64,000 bases of DNA from Megascapheus bottae (GCA_024803745.1 JANJXV010000037.1:8519501-8583500); one strand, 5' to 3'; shown: positions 1 through 11,450, counted from the stretch's first letter. Numbers and translations are program-made. Notes: generated by a model from the letters alone, not told the origin.

Positions 1-225
1 TTATATGTGGAAGCTGGACCTAAAAGATATCCATACTCATGAATCTGTACATAGGTGTATATATACATGCATATATATATATATGATTATATGGTTAAAC
101 ATAGAACAAGAATCAAACAGAGAGACTGTTTAAGAGGAAAAGGGAAAGGGTGGAAGGAAAAAGAACTTTATAATACATCACAAGAATGTACCAGGGCAGC
201 ATAGAGAAACTCAATGAATCCACAC

Positions 226-436
226 ACCAGTGGCTCACTCCTGTAATACTAGCTACACGGGAGGCTGAGCTCTAAGAATCACAGTTCAAACGAGCCCAGG
301 GAGGAAAGCCTGTGAGAGTCATACCTCCAACTAACCACCACAAAACCAGAAGTGACACAGTGGCTCAAAGTGGTAAAGCGCTATCCTTGAGCAAAAAAGC
401 ACAGGAACAGTTCCAAGGCCTTGAGTTCAAGCCCCA

Positions 437-437
<1 letters not shown>
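226..437 (+). mobile_element. Composite B1-like/ID-like SINE
   Basis: Left half ctcctgtaat...gggaggctgagctctaagaatc; right half cagaagtgacacagtggctc...gagttcaagcccca. It ends directly in a (CA)n run. Confidence 0.8.

Positions 438-478
<41 letters not shown>
438..478. repeat. (CA)n microsatellite
   Basis: About 20 uninterrupted CA units at the 3' end of the preceding SINE. Confidence 0.97.
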
Positions 479-480
<2 letters not shown>

Positions 481-717
481 CTAAAGGAAAACTGTTGACT
501 GTGGGAAGATGGCAGAGTGAGGAAGAGAAATAGACTCTGTTGGTAAGTAGGTACTAGAGAGAAGGGCTAGACTGGTTGAGAGGACGTAGGAGACTGAACA
601 TCATTGAAAGAAATTATTTACAACTATAAAAATGGAACAAAACATGTTGGGGATGTTTTGGAGTATGATGGGGACAAACAGAACGATTGGCAGGATGAGT
701 GAAATGCAGTGTAAACT

Positions 718-790
718 GGACTGGTGTTTAGCTCTGTGGTAGAGTGCTTGCTCAGCTAGGACTCTAGGTATGAGCCAGTTGCGCCTAAGT
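718..790 (+). mobile_element. ID-like tRNA-derived SINE fragment
   Basis: Contains tttagctctgtggtagagtg and cttgctcagctaggactcta, resembling an RNA polymerase III A/B-box region; diverged. Confidence 0.5.
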
Positions 791-824
791 TCCCCAACCC
801 CTCTCTCTAATAGTTTATCGGGTC

Positions 825-1225
825 CTCAAAAGTTCAAAGTAGAGTTACAATAATATCCAGCAATTCTACTCCTAGGTATGTATCCAACAGAACTGATGTG
901 CTCTTGGTACATGTGTTTACACAAAATTTTATATATGAGTATTCCCAGCAGCACAATATGCAAGGGCACCAAAAGGAAAAAAGGATCAAATTTCCACTAA
1001 TGAACAGATAAACAGAATGATACATCCAACTGTGGAGTATTATTCAATAATAAAAAGGATGAAGTATTGACACATTCTCTAACATGGAGGAATCTTAAAA
1101 ATCATATGTCAAATCAAAGATATTAAGACACAAAAGGCCACGTGGTATATTTTGCATTTCTATTACACATCCAATATAAGCAAATTGATAGCAATAGTGA
1201 GTAGATTTGTGGTTGGTAAGGGCCG
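825..1225 (+). mobile_element. Old L1 (LINE-1) 3' segment
   Basis: Reads like the 3' end of mammalian L1: 'agcaattctactcctaggta', 'atgaacagataaacagaatg', 'gtggagtattattcaataat', 'aaaaggatgaagta', 'aacatggaggaatctta'. No intact frame. Confidence 0.7.
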
Positions 1226-1247
1226 AAGCAGGGGCTGTTAATGGGCC

Positions 1248-1248
<1 letters not shown>

Positions 1249-1290
<42 letters not shown>
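1249..1290. repeat. (TG)n microsatellite
   Basis: 21 TG units abutting the tail side of the reverse SINE at 1291. Confidence 0.97.
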
Positions 1291-1293
<3 letters not shown>

Positions 1294-1512
1294 CCTGGGA
1301 CTTGAACTCAGGGCCTGGGTAGTGTTTCTGAACATTTTTGCTGAAGGCTAGCACTTAACCACTTGAACCACAGCTCCACTTCTGGGTTTTGAGTAGTTAA
1401 TTGAAAGTAAGAGTCTTACGGACTTTTCTACCTGGGCTGACTTCAAACTTCAGTCCTCAAATGTCAGCCTCCTGAGTACCTAGAATCACAAGTAAGAGCT
1501 ACCAAAGCTGGA
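1291..1512 (-). mobile_element. Composite B1-like/ID-like SINE, reverse
   Basis: Starts cctgggacttgaactcaggg and ends with reverse B1-like 'agcctcctgagtacctagaa'. Confidence 0.8.
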
Positions 1513-1619
1513 CTTTATAAATAGGTTTTAAGTGTATGAAAACATTGTGGAATTATAGAGGTGATGGACGATTGAATGACTTTGAGGAGGTACTTTGTAT
1601 CATCATTGGAGTTCATAAG

Positions 1620-1631
1620 GTGTGTGTGTGT

Positions 1632-1662
<31 letters not shown>
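1620..1662. repeat. (TG)n microsatellite, one interruption
   Basis: TG repeat broken by a single TA. Confidence 0.95.
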
Positions 1663-1898
1663 GTATACTGATACTGGGGTTTCAACACAGGCCCTTCATA
1701 TTATTGCTTGCTTTTATGTTCAAGGCTGGCTCTCTACCACTTGAGCCGCATCTCCACTTCCAGCTTTTTGCTGGTTAGTTGGAAGTTAAGAATCCCTTGG
1801 ATTTGTCTGTCCGGTCTGGCTTTAATGCTCACATGTCATATTCCTAAGCAGCTAGGATTACAGGTGGTAAGCCGCCAGTATTCAGCCCTACACTTCTA
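1663..1898 (-). mobile_element. Composite B1-like/ID-like SINE, reverse
   Basis: Runs from gatactggggtttcaacaca through accacttgagccgcatctcc to 'agcagctaggattacaggtg'; tail side is the (TG)n run at 1620. Confidence 0.75.
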
Positions 1899-2694
1899 AA
1901 AGGTTGATTTTATTATAGATGAGTTATATCAATTCAAATGGAAGAGGATACAAAGCATTGTTCTCAGTACTTGCATGGCTTATAGAAATGTTCCTATTCC
2001 TGGAAGCTTCAAACTCAAATGCTTCTAATGTTCTAAATTAGCTCCTGTGTCCTCTGCGTCCTGTATTTCTTGTCCCCAAAATATAGGGTACTCCAACCCA
2101 AGCCTACAGGATTCTAAAGCTCTTATCTACCTGCCTTCAGGCAGGATTGGCTTCATGGGCCAGCAACCTGTGCAGTTACGTAGAAGGGTCCCACGCTTAG
2201 AAGGGTTCTGCTCTTGATTGATGCTGTGCTGTCGCCATCATGAAATTCTTCCTAATTTATGAGCATGACACTCTGCATTTTTATTCTACCCTGTCATCTG
2301 CAAATTATTGAAGCCAGAATTTACCTGGCTGCCACAAAGAGACAACTTGAAAACCTCCTCATGGCTCCTAATTTTCTATACTATAAATCTATTGTCACGG
2401 AAGAGAAAGGTAACTATCCCTGAAAGCAAAACCAGAAACAAGTCCCTTAAAAAATGCAAAGGGAAAAAGAAAATTCTTCAAAGCCTCCCACCAATGTTGT
2501 TATTTCTATTCAGCCAAAGGAATGAAACCGAGACAACAACACCTGGCAACCCTACCTCAGGTGCTCAGAGAGCTGAGACCAGACATCTCCCAGAGACTTC
2601 TCAGATGCAAAAGTTGTGGGGGCCGGGGGGTTCATGAAGCTGCTCAGGAAAGTCTCACAAAGTTGAAAGCAGAAAGTGAATTGTGACATCATGT

Positions 2695-2718
2695 TGTGAC
2701 CTCATGGCAGAGGTCACA
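2695..2718. promoter_or_regulatory. Inverted AGGTCA half-sites (possible nuclear-receptor element)
   Basis: TGTGACCT (2695-2702) and AGGTCACA (2711-2718) form a perfect 8-bp inverted repeat with 8-nt spacer, an everted ER8 arrangement. A CRE-like TGACATCA lies just upstream (2683-2690). Confidence 0.35.
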
Positions 2719-2954
2719 GGAAAGAAAGGAAAAAGGCATTTCAAAGCAGTATTAATAACTTAGAGAATGTTAAAGGTGAATTAAAAATTTTTAGTCTAGT
2801 TTTGAGAAACTGATTGGCTACAGAGAATTCTTTATTATAAAGTTTGTCTTTAAAGGGTGAACAAATGCAGCAGTGGTACACACTAATATATTTTGTCTTT
2901 AGACTGTGAAAATTTGCAGAGTTTCATATCTTTGGGGTTGTGTGTATGTGTATG

Positions 2955-3031
2955 TGAGAGAGAGACAGAGAGACAGACAAAGGAACAGAGAAAGAGAAAG
3001 AGAAACAGAGACAGAGAAAGAGAGAACACGT
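2955..3031. repeat. GA-rich low-complexity tract
   Basis: Degenerate GA/CAGA repeats; open frames here are artefacts of the repeat. Confidence 0.85.
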
Positions 3032-3059
3032 GTGTGTCTGGATCATTATTTAAATTGAG

Positions 3060-3200
3060 CTTTTGTCTTGTGTCACAAGGCACATACTTCATAAGCATTA
3101 TCTCATTTATGCACAAGACCCAATGACTTAGATAATATTTCACAAAGGAATAAATGGAAGCATGGAGAAGTGTTTTGAGCCAGGAATCAGACCAAATTCT
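3060..3200 (-). mobile_element. MIR-like remnant, reverse
   Basis: Pattern 'cacatacttcataagcatta' followed by 'tctcatttatgcacaagacc' resembles the reverse complement of the MIR 3' half; very diverged. Confidence 0.4.
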
Positions 3201-3749
3201 CATAAGTCTGACCCTCTCCAATAGCTTGTGAAAGAATTACAGTTTGCAGCAACAAATATACATAGTGAAAAATAGTTCTGGCCTGAGGAATTAAAAGAAC
3301 CTAAGGGAATTACTATATAAGATATAATGACAGGTTCAAATGTGAATAAACAGAAAGAGATCAACTTCATTCTTTGTCCCCAGATAATAGGGCCTAATGC
3401 TAGAAAAGGATGACATGGGGAATCAGATTAGAGAATAGGAACCAGACTAGAGAATAGGAACAAAGCAGATAGCAGGGCTTTGTTAGTGGAGAGGTAAACA
3501 GGCCTTCCATCTGGACGTGCACTTTCCCCTGGCATCCAACAGGTATCCAGAGTCTACTGAGCTTATTCTGTGTTCCCGAGTGGATACAGCTTCCTTTTCA
3601 TCATAAGCACCCTTAAACTAAGCCCTAAGAAAAATGGAGAACCCTGCCCAACTCTTGAATATTCTGTATTGTTGTGAGCCCAGCCAGCACAGAACTATTT
3701 GTGAGTCTTGCAGGTCACTTGTTATTATGTATTTATCCTCTCAAGTAGA

Positions 3750-3751
<2 letters not shown>

Positions 3752-3791
<40 letters not shown>

Positions 3792-3950
3792 CAGTCCTGG
3801 GCTTGAGCTCAGGGCCTGAGCACTGTCCTTGGACTTTCTCAAGGCTAGAGCTCTACCACTTGAGCCTCAGCACCACTTCCGGCTTTTTTCTATGTTTATG
3901 GTACTGAATGCTAGGCAAGCACTCTACCACTAGGCCAAACTCCCAGCCCT
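3752..3950 (-). mobile_element. ID-like long SINE, reverse, with 38-nt poly(T)
   Basis: A long T run (tail) is followed by gccagtcctgggcttgagct and, at the far end, ctctaccactaggccaaact. Little divergence and a long tail suggest a recent insertion. Confidence 0.85.
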
Positions 3951-3958
3951 TCAGTAGA

Positions 3959-4042
3959 TTTTTTTTTCCAGAGCCGGGGACCGAACTCAGGGCCTTGCCC
4001 TTGCCAGGCAAGGGCTCTTCCGCTGAGCTAAATCCCCAACCC
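3959..4042 (-). mobile_element. Near-consensus rodent ID element, reverse
   Basis: Its reverse complement begins gggttggggatttagctcag and contains gttcggtccccggctc, very close to the canonical ID (BC1-type) sequence. A direct repeat TTCAGTAGATTTTTTT flanks it (3950-3965 and 4044-4059), marking the target-site duplication. Confidence 0.9.
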
Positions 4043-5552
4043 TTTCAGTAGATTTTTTTAAGTGGAGATTTCACTCTACATACCAAGCTTGCCAAGCTCT
4101 GTCACTAAAAACCCAATTATAAACAATATGTATGCTGCTAGCCATGTAAACTATGAACTAAATGTTATGTCTCCACTGAGTTAAACCGTACAGCAACCTT
4201 ATAGTCATCAATCTCATCATCATTACGCTGGTCACCAACACACTTTTTTAAAAGTAACTTGTCATAGAGAATTATAGAGTGGCTTGTCATTGTCTTGCAG
4301 ATATTAAATTACACAGCCAACTGTACACCCAGGCAATCAGATTGCCCCTACCACTAATTGCAGTACTATGCGGGGACCAAGTCAACACTTTTCTCATGGT
4401 AAGTGATCAATCAGTTGGATTTACAAGAAGGAAATAGAGCATTGGTGGGACCAGCTTCTCTGGCGAGCACAGCCCAGACAACACTACAGGCCATCCCAGG
4501 GTGATGTAAAAATGGACTCTTACAAAGGCTGGAGGTGGCTGACAGCCTAAAACCATTCTCTGTGCTTCTAATGTGAGGTAAAATTTGATTTACAGTAATA
4601 GGCACAGAATGATCATGTTTATACTTGCAACCTGGCATTTTATTATTATTCCCCTGAATAACAGTGAAAAGAGTCTTGTAACCCCAAGGTAACATGGCAC
4701 TGTAAGAAGGCAGGAGTGTGAGATTTAGCAATAGCTGCCATCATAAATCAATGCATAGCTTTTCTCTCAGAGCTCGAGGCCCAACTCCTGGCTGTCATAA
4801 ACTTGTAAAGGGAAGCCCCATGAGAATTTATGTAACGATGGGAAGACTCATTTTCCTTCCTGCAAGAGCCTTTCTGAAGCAAGAAGAGAATTAGGCTGAT
4901 TTGATCTTATAGGCAGAAAAAAAGACCAAAAAAAAAACCCAAAACAAAACAAAAAACAAATCCATGGTTTAAAGGAAGGGAAAATGTGGGTCAACTTGAG
5001 CTTACTTCCTTGCCAAAAAATACTGACCTTGTAAACAGTGAAGAACATGCTGAATCCCACCAAATAAATGAGTGATTGGATGATGGGGTGATTTAATGAC
5101 TGACTGTGATCCAGGCTTCCTCTGGGGCGGTTCTTTCAGTGTGAGAACAATTCGATCCTGGAATGACCCAGAAATGCTGAGTATATAACAAGGCCAATCA
5201 ACAGAGTCAGCTTCTGAATATTCATGCACAGATGATACGCACAGTCAATATGATCGATTTTTGTGTTTACTGATACATTCTCAACTTCACTGTGTAAACC
5301 AAAGTTTGGGCAGGGGATGGGGGATGGGGAAAAAAACAAGTTGAGAGCACATGTTATTTCTGAATAAGGCTGTCAGATAAAGAGATTTATACCACAAGAT
5401 ATATTTACTGTTTATTAGAAATTTCAACTTAACTGGACACTCTGTATTTTTATGTATCAAGTCTAAAGACCTGTATCTGAGCCAATAACACTCTAGAGGA
5501 AAGGTCAAGGACAATATTTAAGGGACATGCTTGCACCCAGGAGTCAGAAAGA

Positions 5553-5778
5553 AGAAAAGCTCATGCCTTAAAACCCTAGCTACTCAGGAGGCTGAGATAG
5601 GATCCCTGTTCAAAGCCAGCCTGGGCAGAAAAATCTGTGAGACACCAATCTGCAATTAACTAGTAAAACACTGGAAGTGGAGGGTAACACAAGTTATAGA
5701 GCACCAACCTTGAGCAGGAAAAGCTAAGCAAGAGCATGAGGTCCTGAGTTCAAGACCTACTGGCCAAAACTAAAAAGG
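5553..5778 (+). mobile_element. Composite B1-like/ID-like SINE
   Basis: aaaaccctagctactcagga ... gttcaaagccagcctgggca ... gagttcaagacctactggcc; its A-rich tail grades into (GGAA)n. Confidence 0.8.
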
Positions 5779-5786
5779 AAGAAAAA

Positions 5787-5839
5787 AGAAGGAAGGAAGG
5801 AAGGAAGGAAGGAAGGAAGGAAGGAAGGAAGGAAGGAAA
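5787..5839. repeat. (GGAA)n microsatellite
   Basis: About 12 GGAA units in the SINE tail; many tandem ETS core sequences in one strand. Confidence 0.95.
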
Positions 5840-6242
5840 CACAGGCAAAGGCTGCATCTAAGGAGTGGAGGAGTAGGCATAAATATGACAAGAGAACTGG
5901 TGAGCACTAAGGTCTGGTGAGCTGTGACATCAGGATCTGAAGGGTGCTGAGTAAAGAAGCTCTCAGCTTCTTGCTAAACTATAATGCTGGGAATAGTTTG
6001 GGCCTGAAAAAAAATTGGCTAATACTTCTGAGAAATTCTAATCAGGGTTCTCAGAGAACTTGAGATGAGGGTGTAGAAAGAATGCATTTCAGAATTGCCT
6101 GTGGGAAATCAGAAAGAGTGTCCTACCCCTCTTAAGGGTGTTGCAAAAGATGTGTTTATAATCCAGACAGCATGATGTCCACTTTGGATGTTGTCATGCT
6201 TACCAAAGCACAAAATAATTTTTTAAAAAGCAGCAAGATCAT

Positions 6243-6323
6243 TTTTCAGTAGTAGGATTGAATGTAGAACTTCCAGGTTTTCCAGACAAGTCCTCGACCA
6301 CTTGAGCTATGAACAGCAGCCCT
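6243..6323 (-). mobile_element. ID-like SINE fragment, reverse
   Basis: attgaatgtagaacttccag ... cgaccacttgagctatgaac matches a diverged tRNA-derived body. Confidence 0.45.
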
Positions 6324-6383
6324 AATAACATCATATACTTCATGACTTATTCATTCGTTTGGGGAGGTTCTTGCAAGGAGGGA

Positions 6384-6490
6384 AGGTTTACTGGCCCTGG
6401 GGCTTGAACTCAGTGCATAGGTGCATTCCTCAGGCTTTACTGCTCAAGGCTACTGCTGTACCACTTCAGCTGCAACTTCACTTCCTTAAA
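6384..6490 (-). mobile_element. Composite SINE fragment, reverse
   Basis: gggaaggtttactggccctg, then ggcttgaactcagtgcatag and gctgtaccacttcagctgca; only the ID-like half remains. Confidence 0.55.
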
Positions 6491-6596
6491 AATTCACCAT
6501 TAGCCACCTTTCTTTGCAGCCTCTGTTTTCTCTAATGTAGTCTTCTTCATAATTTCTTCAGTGTTTACCAACTTCTCTCCTTCCATCTATTTTTTC

Positions 6597-6661
6597 TTTT
6601 GTCAGTCCTGGAATGAGGGATTTGTTAGACAAGTGCTCCACCATTTGAGCCATGTTTCCAA
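6597..6661 (-). mobile_element. ID-like SINE fragment, reverse
   Basis: ttttgtcagtcctggaatga ... caccatttgagccatgtttc; internally deleted. Confidence 0.5.
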
Positions 6662-6662
6662 C

Positions 6663-7366
6663 CCTTTTTTTTTTTTCATTTTATGGTATAGATAAACTTA
6701 GCTCCTCTTTCCTGTCAAAAGGTCCAACCAACTTCTCCAAATCTTCCCCCAAATGATTTAAAAGATGAAGACTTTTGAAAGGTAGCAAATTGAGCTGCAA
6801 ATTGCAGAATATCCTTTGGTAGGTTGAGAAAGAAAGATACTCATCCCTGGTATTTGGCAAAACTTTCCAAATGATTCCGATAACCCCTTTTGAAGATGAT
6901 TGTGATGAATCAAGGCATAGAGCCTGTTCATTTCTTGAAGAGTCCCATTTCATGGAAAGTGTCTCACAACGTGCATTCTTCTTTGGCTCAGAAAGCAGTG
7001 TCATTGTGCAGAAGTGGACATTGTCCCAACTAAATTCACCATGGGTCAAACTGGGAGCAGATGATCCAGAACATCAAATTGAATCCCTTTGAAGATTCCT
7101 GGCAAGATAGCTCTAACTTCAACAAGGTCTGGATGAAGGAGGGTGACTGTGAATGGTCTGAACACCTCCCCCAAAGGAATGTTCTTGAGGACATTGCTTC
7201 TCGTCCTTGACAGTGCTATGGCAGCTACTGGACAGATCCAAAAGGACCCAACCCAGAAGACCCAAGATCTGGGTTGTACATCCAGCCTAGCAAGACATTC
7301 GTAGCAGCAGGTGATCATAACCTTCATTCTGCTAGCCTGTGAGTCTCCCACGGGGCAGGGTTGCAA
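6663..7366 (-). pseudogene. Unidentified block: possible retrocopy with two overlapping open frames
   Basis: On the minus strand a frame runs 7366-7046 (106 codons including start) and a second starts at the overlapping ATG 7049 and runs to 6681 (122 codons). The block ends at a poly(T) of the plus strand (6665-6676), which could be the poly(A) tail of a minus-strand retrocopy. The opposite strand also has partly open frames, one broken by a stop near 7210. I do not recognise either protein and no domain is visible. It may be a decayed retropseudogene or chance open frames in unique DNA. Confidence 0.25.
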
Positions 7367-7408
7367 TCTGATGTTCTTAGTCCCAAAGGTTTCTTAAGAG
7401 TCTAAATA

Positions 7409-7625
7409 GTTTGCTTGGGCACCACTGGCTCACACCTATAAACCTAGTTACTAAGGAGGCTGAGTTTTGAGGACAACTGTTCAAAGCTAGTCTGGACAGA
7501 ATAGTCCAGAAGACCCTTAACTCACAAAAAGGTCAGAACAGAAGGTATGGCTCAAGTGGTAGAACATTAGCTGTGAGTGGAAAAAGCCAAACCAGAGTTT
7601 GAGACCCTAAGTTCAAGCTCCAGGA

Positions 7626-7627
<2 letters not shown>
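7409..7627 (+). mobile_element. Composite B1-like/ID-like SINE
   Basis: gggcaccactggctcacacc ... gttcaaagctagtctggaca ... aagttcaagctccaggacac, continuing into (CT)n. Confidence 0.8.
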
Positions 7628-7687
<60 letters not shown>

Positions 7688-7719
7688 CTCTCGCTCTCTC
7701 GCTGTCTCTCTCGCTCTCT
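7628..7719. repeat. (CT)n microsatellite with degenerate end
   Basis: Pure CT to about 7684, then CT broken by G at regular spacing. Confidence 0.96.
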
Positions 7720-7929
7720 GCATTTTGTTTGTTTTGACAGCATTAGTCCTCAAGTTTGATGGACTAGTACTATACCACTTGAGATATGCCCCCAGCCCCA
7801 ATTTCAAGCATTTTGAGGAGAGTCTCTCAACTCTCATCCTTTCCACTTCAACTCTATGGCCAAAAATTCGCCTTAAGCTTGAGGGCAAGCAAAGCTCAAA
7901 CAACTCTAATCTACCCTCTTTTTAAAAAA

Positions 7930-8133
7930 TTTTTATTTTGGCTAGTTCTGGTGCTTGAACCCAAGGCCTGAACACTGTCCTTGGGCTTTCTCAAGGCTAG
8001 TGCTTTATCACCTCGAGCCACAGCACCACTTCTTGCTTTTTCTGTGTATGTGGTACCAAGGAATGGAACCTGGGTCTTTGTGCATGCTAGGCAAGCACTC
8101 TACCACTAGGCCAAACTCCCACTCCCACGCCCT
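7930..8133 (-). mobile_element. ID-like long SINE, reverse
   Basis: ggctagttctggtgcttgaa ... ctaggcaagcactctaccac. Confidence 0.85.
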
Positions 8134-9041
8134 TTAAAGAAAAAAAAAAACAAAAACGTATTTTTTAGACTTTAGGGAGGCTATCTTTGGCTGTTTCAAA
8201 CCGATTGGAGGGTTCATTCACTCCTTCAAACCTGCTTTCAAAACTGAGAATGACAAACTCCAGTGACAGCCCCATTCACCCTTGACATATGTTTGCTAAT
8301 GGTCAGCTGATGGCTGTAGCCCAAAGGGGAGAGAAAAATGACTAAGTCTATTGCCTTGTTTGCTAATTTTGAAGTCTTGAAGGGATGGTTTAGCTTCAGC
8401 TCCCAATATGAATGAAACGAACACAGTGACACAAAAAGCCTGTAAGTGAAAAGTCAGGCTTTGTAATCTCAGTGTCTGAAGGCCAGGGAAGGAAGATCTA
8501 AACCTTACTAGGATGATTTCTGGATTGACTAGAAAAAAAACCTGTTTTGAAAACAATCCACATTCAGAATTTAAATTGAAACCGTCTCATGACCTTTTCC
8601 TGTTCTTTTGCAACCACAATCTTAACAAACATGTGTGTATACTCATGTTATTTTATTATGCATACCTATTATATATGTATAATGATGTATACATATGCCT
8701 TCATTCCACATTCATATAATGTCTTTTCAAGAATATAAATGTCATAGGTAAAATCATGAACTTTATTTGTCCCTTCTGAGGCATTGGTTCAAATTAGATT
8801 TTCCACCTAAAGGTACTGTGTGTCCTGTAAGTATAACTTCTTCTTTTGGGCTATTCAGTGCATCACTGTTATGTGAATCTTCTTGTCTTAGCTAGCCCCT
8901 GCTCAGTACCTCTATGTCATTTTCTCTGCCTTTGACCACCAGATGGCATTCTGGAAACATTCCCACCACTAGTGTTTTCTGCACCCATGCTCCTTTACAG
9001 GACTAGGACTCTGAGCTGGTCCTCTCCCTTCTCTCTGCTCT

Positions 9042-9046
<5 letters not shown>

Positions 9047-9101
<55 letters not shown>
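9047..9101. repeat. (TG)n microsatellite
   Basis: 27 uninterrupted TG units. Confidence 0.97.
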
Positions 9102-9102
<1 letters not shown>

Positions 9103-9229
9103 ACAGAATGAAGCTTAAAGGGCTTTCCAGAGAACAACTCTGTCTCATCTCAGTCAAGTTACTCAGCTCTGTATGTTCAGCTTCTTTAGTGGCACAAAAG
9201 CATTCAGGACAAGGCCTGACATGTGGCTG

Positions 9230-9830
9230 CTGTGAGGCTTTCTAAAGCTCCTCAGGGCCTTCAAGGCAGGCTTCAAATCCTTCAGGTCCTCCTCTAACAT
9301 CTAATGACCCCTGCTTTGTTCCCAGCCCCACCTTCTGCCTCCCCACTTTATCACATGGGCCTTCCTTTAGTATCTCAAGGAAGCAGCCTGCCTATCTCAG
9401 AACCTCTACCCACTTCGCTCTTTCCACCTGCTTTTGTTGCTCTTGCTGTCCCTGAGTTCTTCCCCTCAAGGCTACCACCCTACCCCTTGAGCCACAGTGC
9501 CACTTCTGGTTTTCTGGTGAGTAACTGGAGATAAGAGTTTCATGGACTTCAGTGCCCAGGCTGGCTTTGAACCACCATCCTCAGATCTCAGCTTCCTGAG
9601 TAGCTAGGATTACAGGCAGGAGCCACCACGCCCAGCTACCTGCTTTGTCTCTCCCTGATAGCTAATTCTTCTCTGTACTGTGATTCAGAAAGCTCCTTCA
9701 CGAGGAGCCTTCCCTAACACCCCCAGACCTGCTGCATTAGGCTCATTCCTCTCATTTCCCAACCCTGCCTTAGATCACAAGCTCGTTGGGGGCCACATTT
9801 TCAATGTGTAGCAGCACACGAGGATTAATG
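9230..9830 (+). mobile_element. L2 LINE 3' remnant interrupted by a SINE
   Basis: Fragments 'aaatccttcaggtcctcctc' and 'aaagctccttcacgaggagc' with 'cttccctaacacccccagac' and 'atcacaagctcgttgggggc' follow the order of the L2 3' end. The composite SINE at 9462-9640 splits it. Confidence 0.6.
9462..9640 (-). mobile_element. Composite SINE, reverse, inserted in L2
   Basis: cctcaaggctaccaccctac ... cttcctgagtagctaggatt ... ccaccacgcccagc. Confidence 0.8.
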
Positions 9831-10525
9831 AAGACCAGTGGATTGGGGTGGATTGTTTGGAGAAGCAGGTTGGTAAAAGAATTTATGAAGACAACAGAAT
9901 AGGAGAAACAAAGGTTAATCATTAGGATGACATTAATGAAAAATGGTCAGGCAGATAGACAAAGAAGCATGCTGCTGCTATGTCAATGCGAATTTGGGGA
10001 CAAGCTTTTATGGGGTCAGTGGGACTTTGCTGATTGGCTGTCTTTCTTCTAGTGGACCCCATTGGCAGGCTTCTCTGTTTTGGAACATGGTTTGAACAGC
10101 TCATGAGTGGGAACATCTTGAAAACTCAGTCTTCACATCTATATTCCATCTGGCCCATTTTGCATATCTGACTTATTTTTGCCTCTCAGTGGGCTGTGCT
10201 TTGTTTTTGTTTTTCATTTTCAGCTTGGATCGCCTCCACAGTCCACTTAACTCTTGGCATTTTTCTGTCAGTGAGGTCTTTTGGAATGGGTCTTCTCTAG
10301 ACTGTTACATAGCTTGGCAGTCATCAGAGGGTAAGGAGTCCCTATTATGTCCCTGAGCTCTGAGGAACCCATTGGCTCACTTTTGGGGTGCAGCAGCAAC
10401 TTGACCACTCCAAGCTGAGTTAAAGGACCCCTTATCCCTAACCAAGAAATCAGAGTAAAACGTGCAGGCAAATAAATGCATCTCATCTTCACATTTGCAT
10501 AAGACACATAAAACCTAGAAGTCTG

Positions 10526-10676
10526 GGGCCGGGACTTTGGCCTAGTCCTAAGAGTGCTTGCCTAGCATGCACAAAGACCTGGGTTTGATTCCTTGAGAAA
10601 GACTGAGGACAGTACTCAGGCCTTGAGTTCAAGCCCGGGACTGGCAAAAAACAAAAAAACAACAACAACAAAAAAC
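10526..10676 (+). mobile_element. ID-like long SINE, internally deleted
   Basis: ggggccgggactttggccta, gttgat-like B box (gggtttgattccttgag), then direct jump to gactgaggacagtactcagg; poly(A) with AAC repeats. Confidence 0.8.
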
Positions 10677-10734
10677 AAGCAAACTGGAAGTCACTGAAGG
10701 GAAAAACCCCATCCTCATGCACTGAGCACTGTCT

Positions 10735-10870
10735 ACAGGCTCTGCACTGAGCCCTTTATTCACATCATCTCATTAATTATCACCATAACCTCATGATCTC
10801 ATGATATGAGAGACAGCATGCTCTCAGAGAGTAAAACAGAGGTTCTGAGGGTAAGGGTGCAATCTCTCAA
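10735..10870 (-). mobile_element. MIR remnant, reverse
   Basis: tgagccctttattcacatca, then tctcattaattatcaccata matches the reversed MIR pattern. Confidence 0.5.
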
Positions 10871-11216
10871 GAGTTTGAGGATCTGGTGTTCCCAAAGCTG
10901 TGTCACAGGAAATGGCCACATACATTCAGTCCTCTTGGTATGGCTTACTGTTACATGAGTTGATTATGGAATCCAAGGAGACAGTGGGAAGGGAAGAATA
11001 TACAACAGTCCTATGGCAGTGGGCTTCCATGCCAACTAGCCCTGACTTATGTCACATGTCCAAATGGACCATCTCTGGCCCCAAGGTCTCAGCTACAAAT
11101 GCCTTACAAACCTCTAGAATTTGTTTGAGGTGAAGCAAAAGGCAGAGAGACTAATGAGGGCAATACATTTAAGAGGGAAATGAAAAACAGCAAGGCTTCT
11201 GGTGAAAAACCACAAG

Positions 11217-11432
11217 GCTGCTGGTACTGGTGGCTCACATATGTAATCCTGGCTATTCAGATGGGTGAGATCTGAGGATCTCAGTTTAAAGGCAGCCTGA
11301 GCAAGAAAGTCTGTGAAACACTATTCCCAAATAACCAGGAAAAAAAAGCCACAAGTGGAAGTGTGGCTCCAGTGGTAAAGCACCAGCTCTGGGCAAAAAA
11401 CCGGAGTTCAAAACCCAGAACTGACACAGAAG
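11217..11432 (+). mobile_element. Composite B1-like/ID-like SINE
   Basis: gctgctggtactggtggctc ... gtttaaaggcagcctgagca ... gagttcaaaacccagaactg. Confidence 0.8.
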
Positions 11433-11446
11433 AAAGAGAAAGAAAG

Positions 11447-11450
<4 letters not shown>

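Noticed and set aside
7039..7065. MGQTG-like start resembling a retroviral Gag N-terminus
   Set aside because: The frame stops after seven codons and nothing else in the block resembles a retrovirus.
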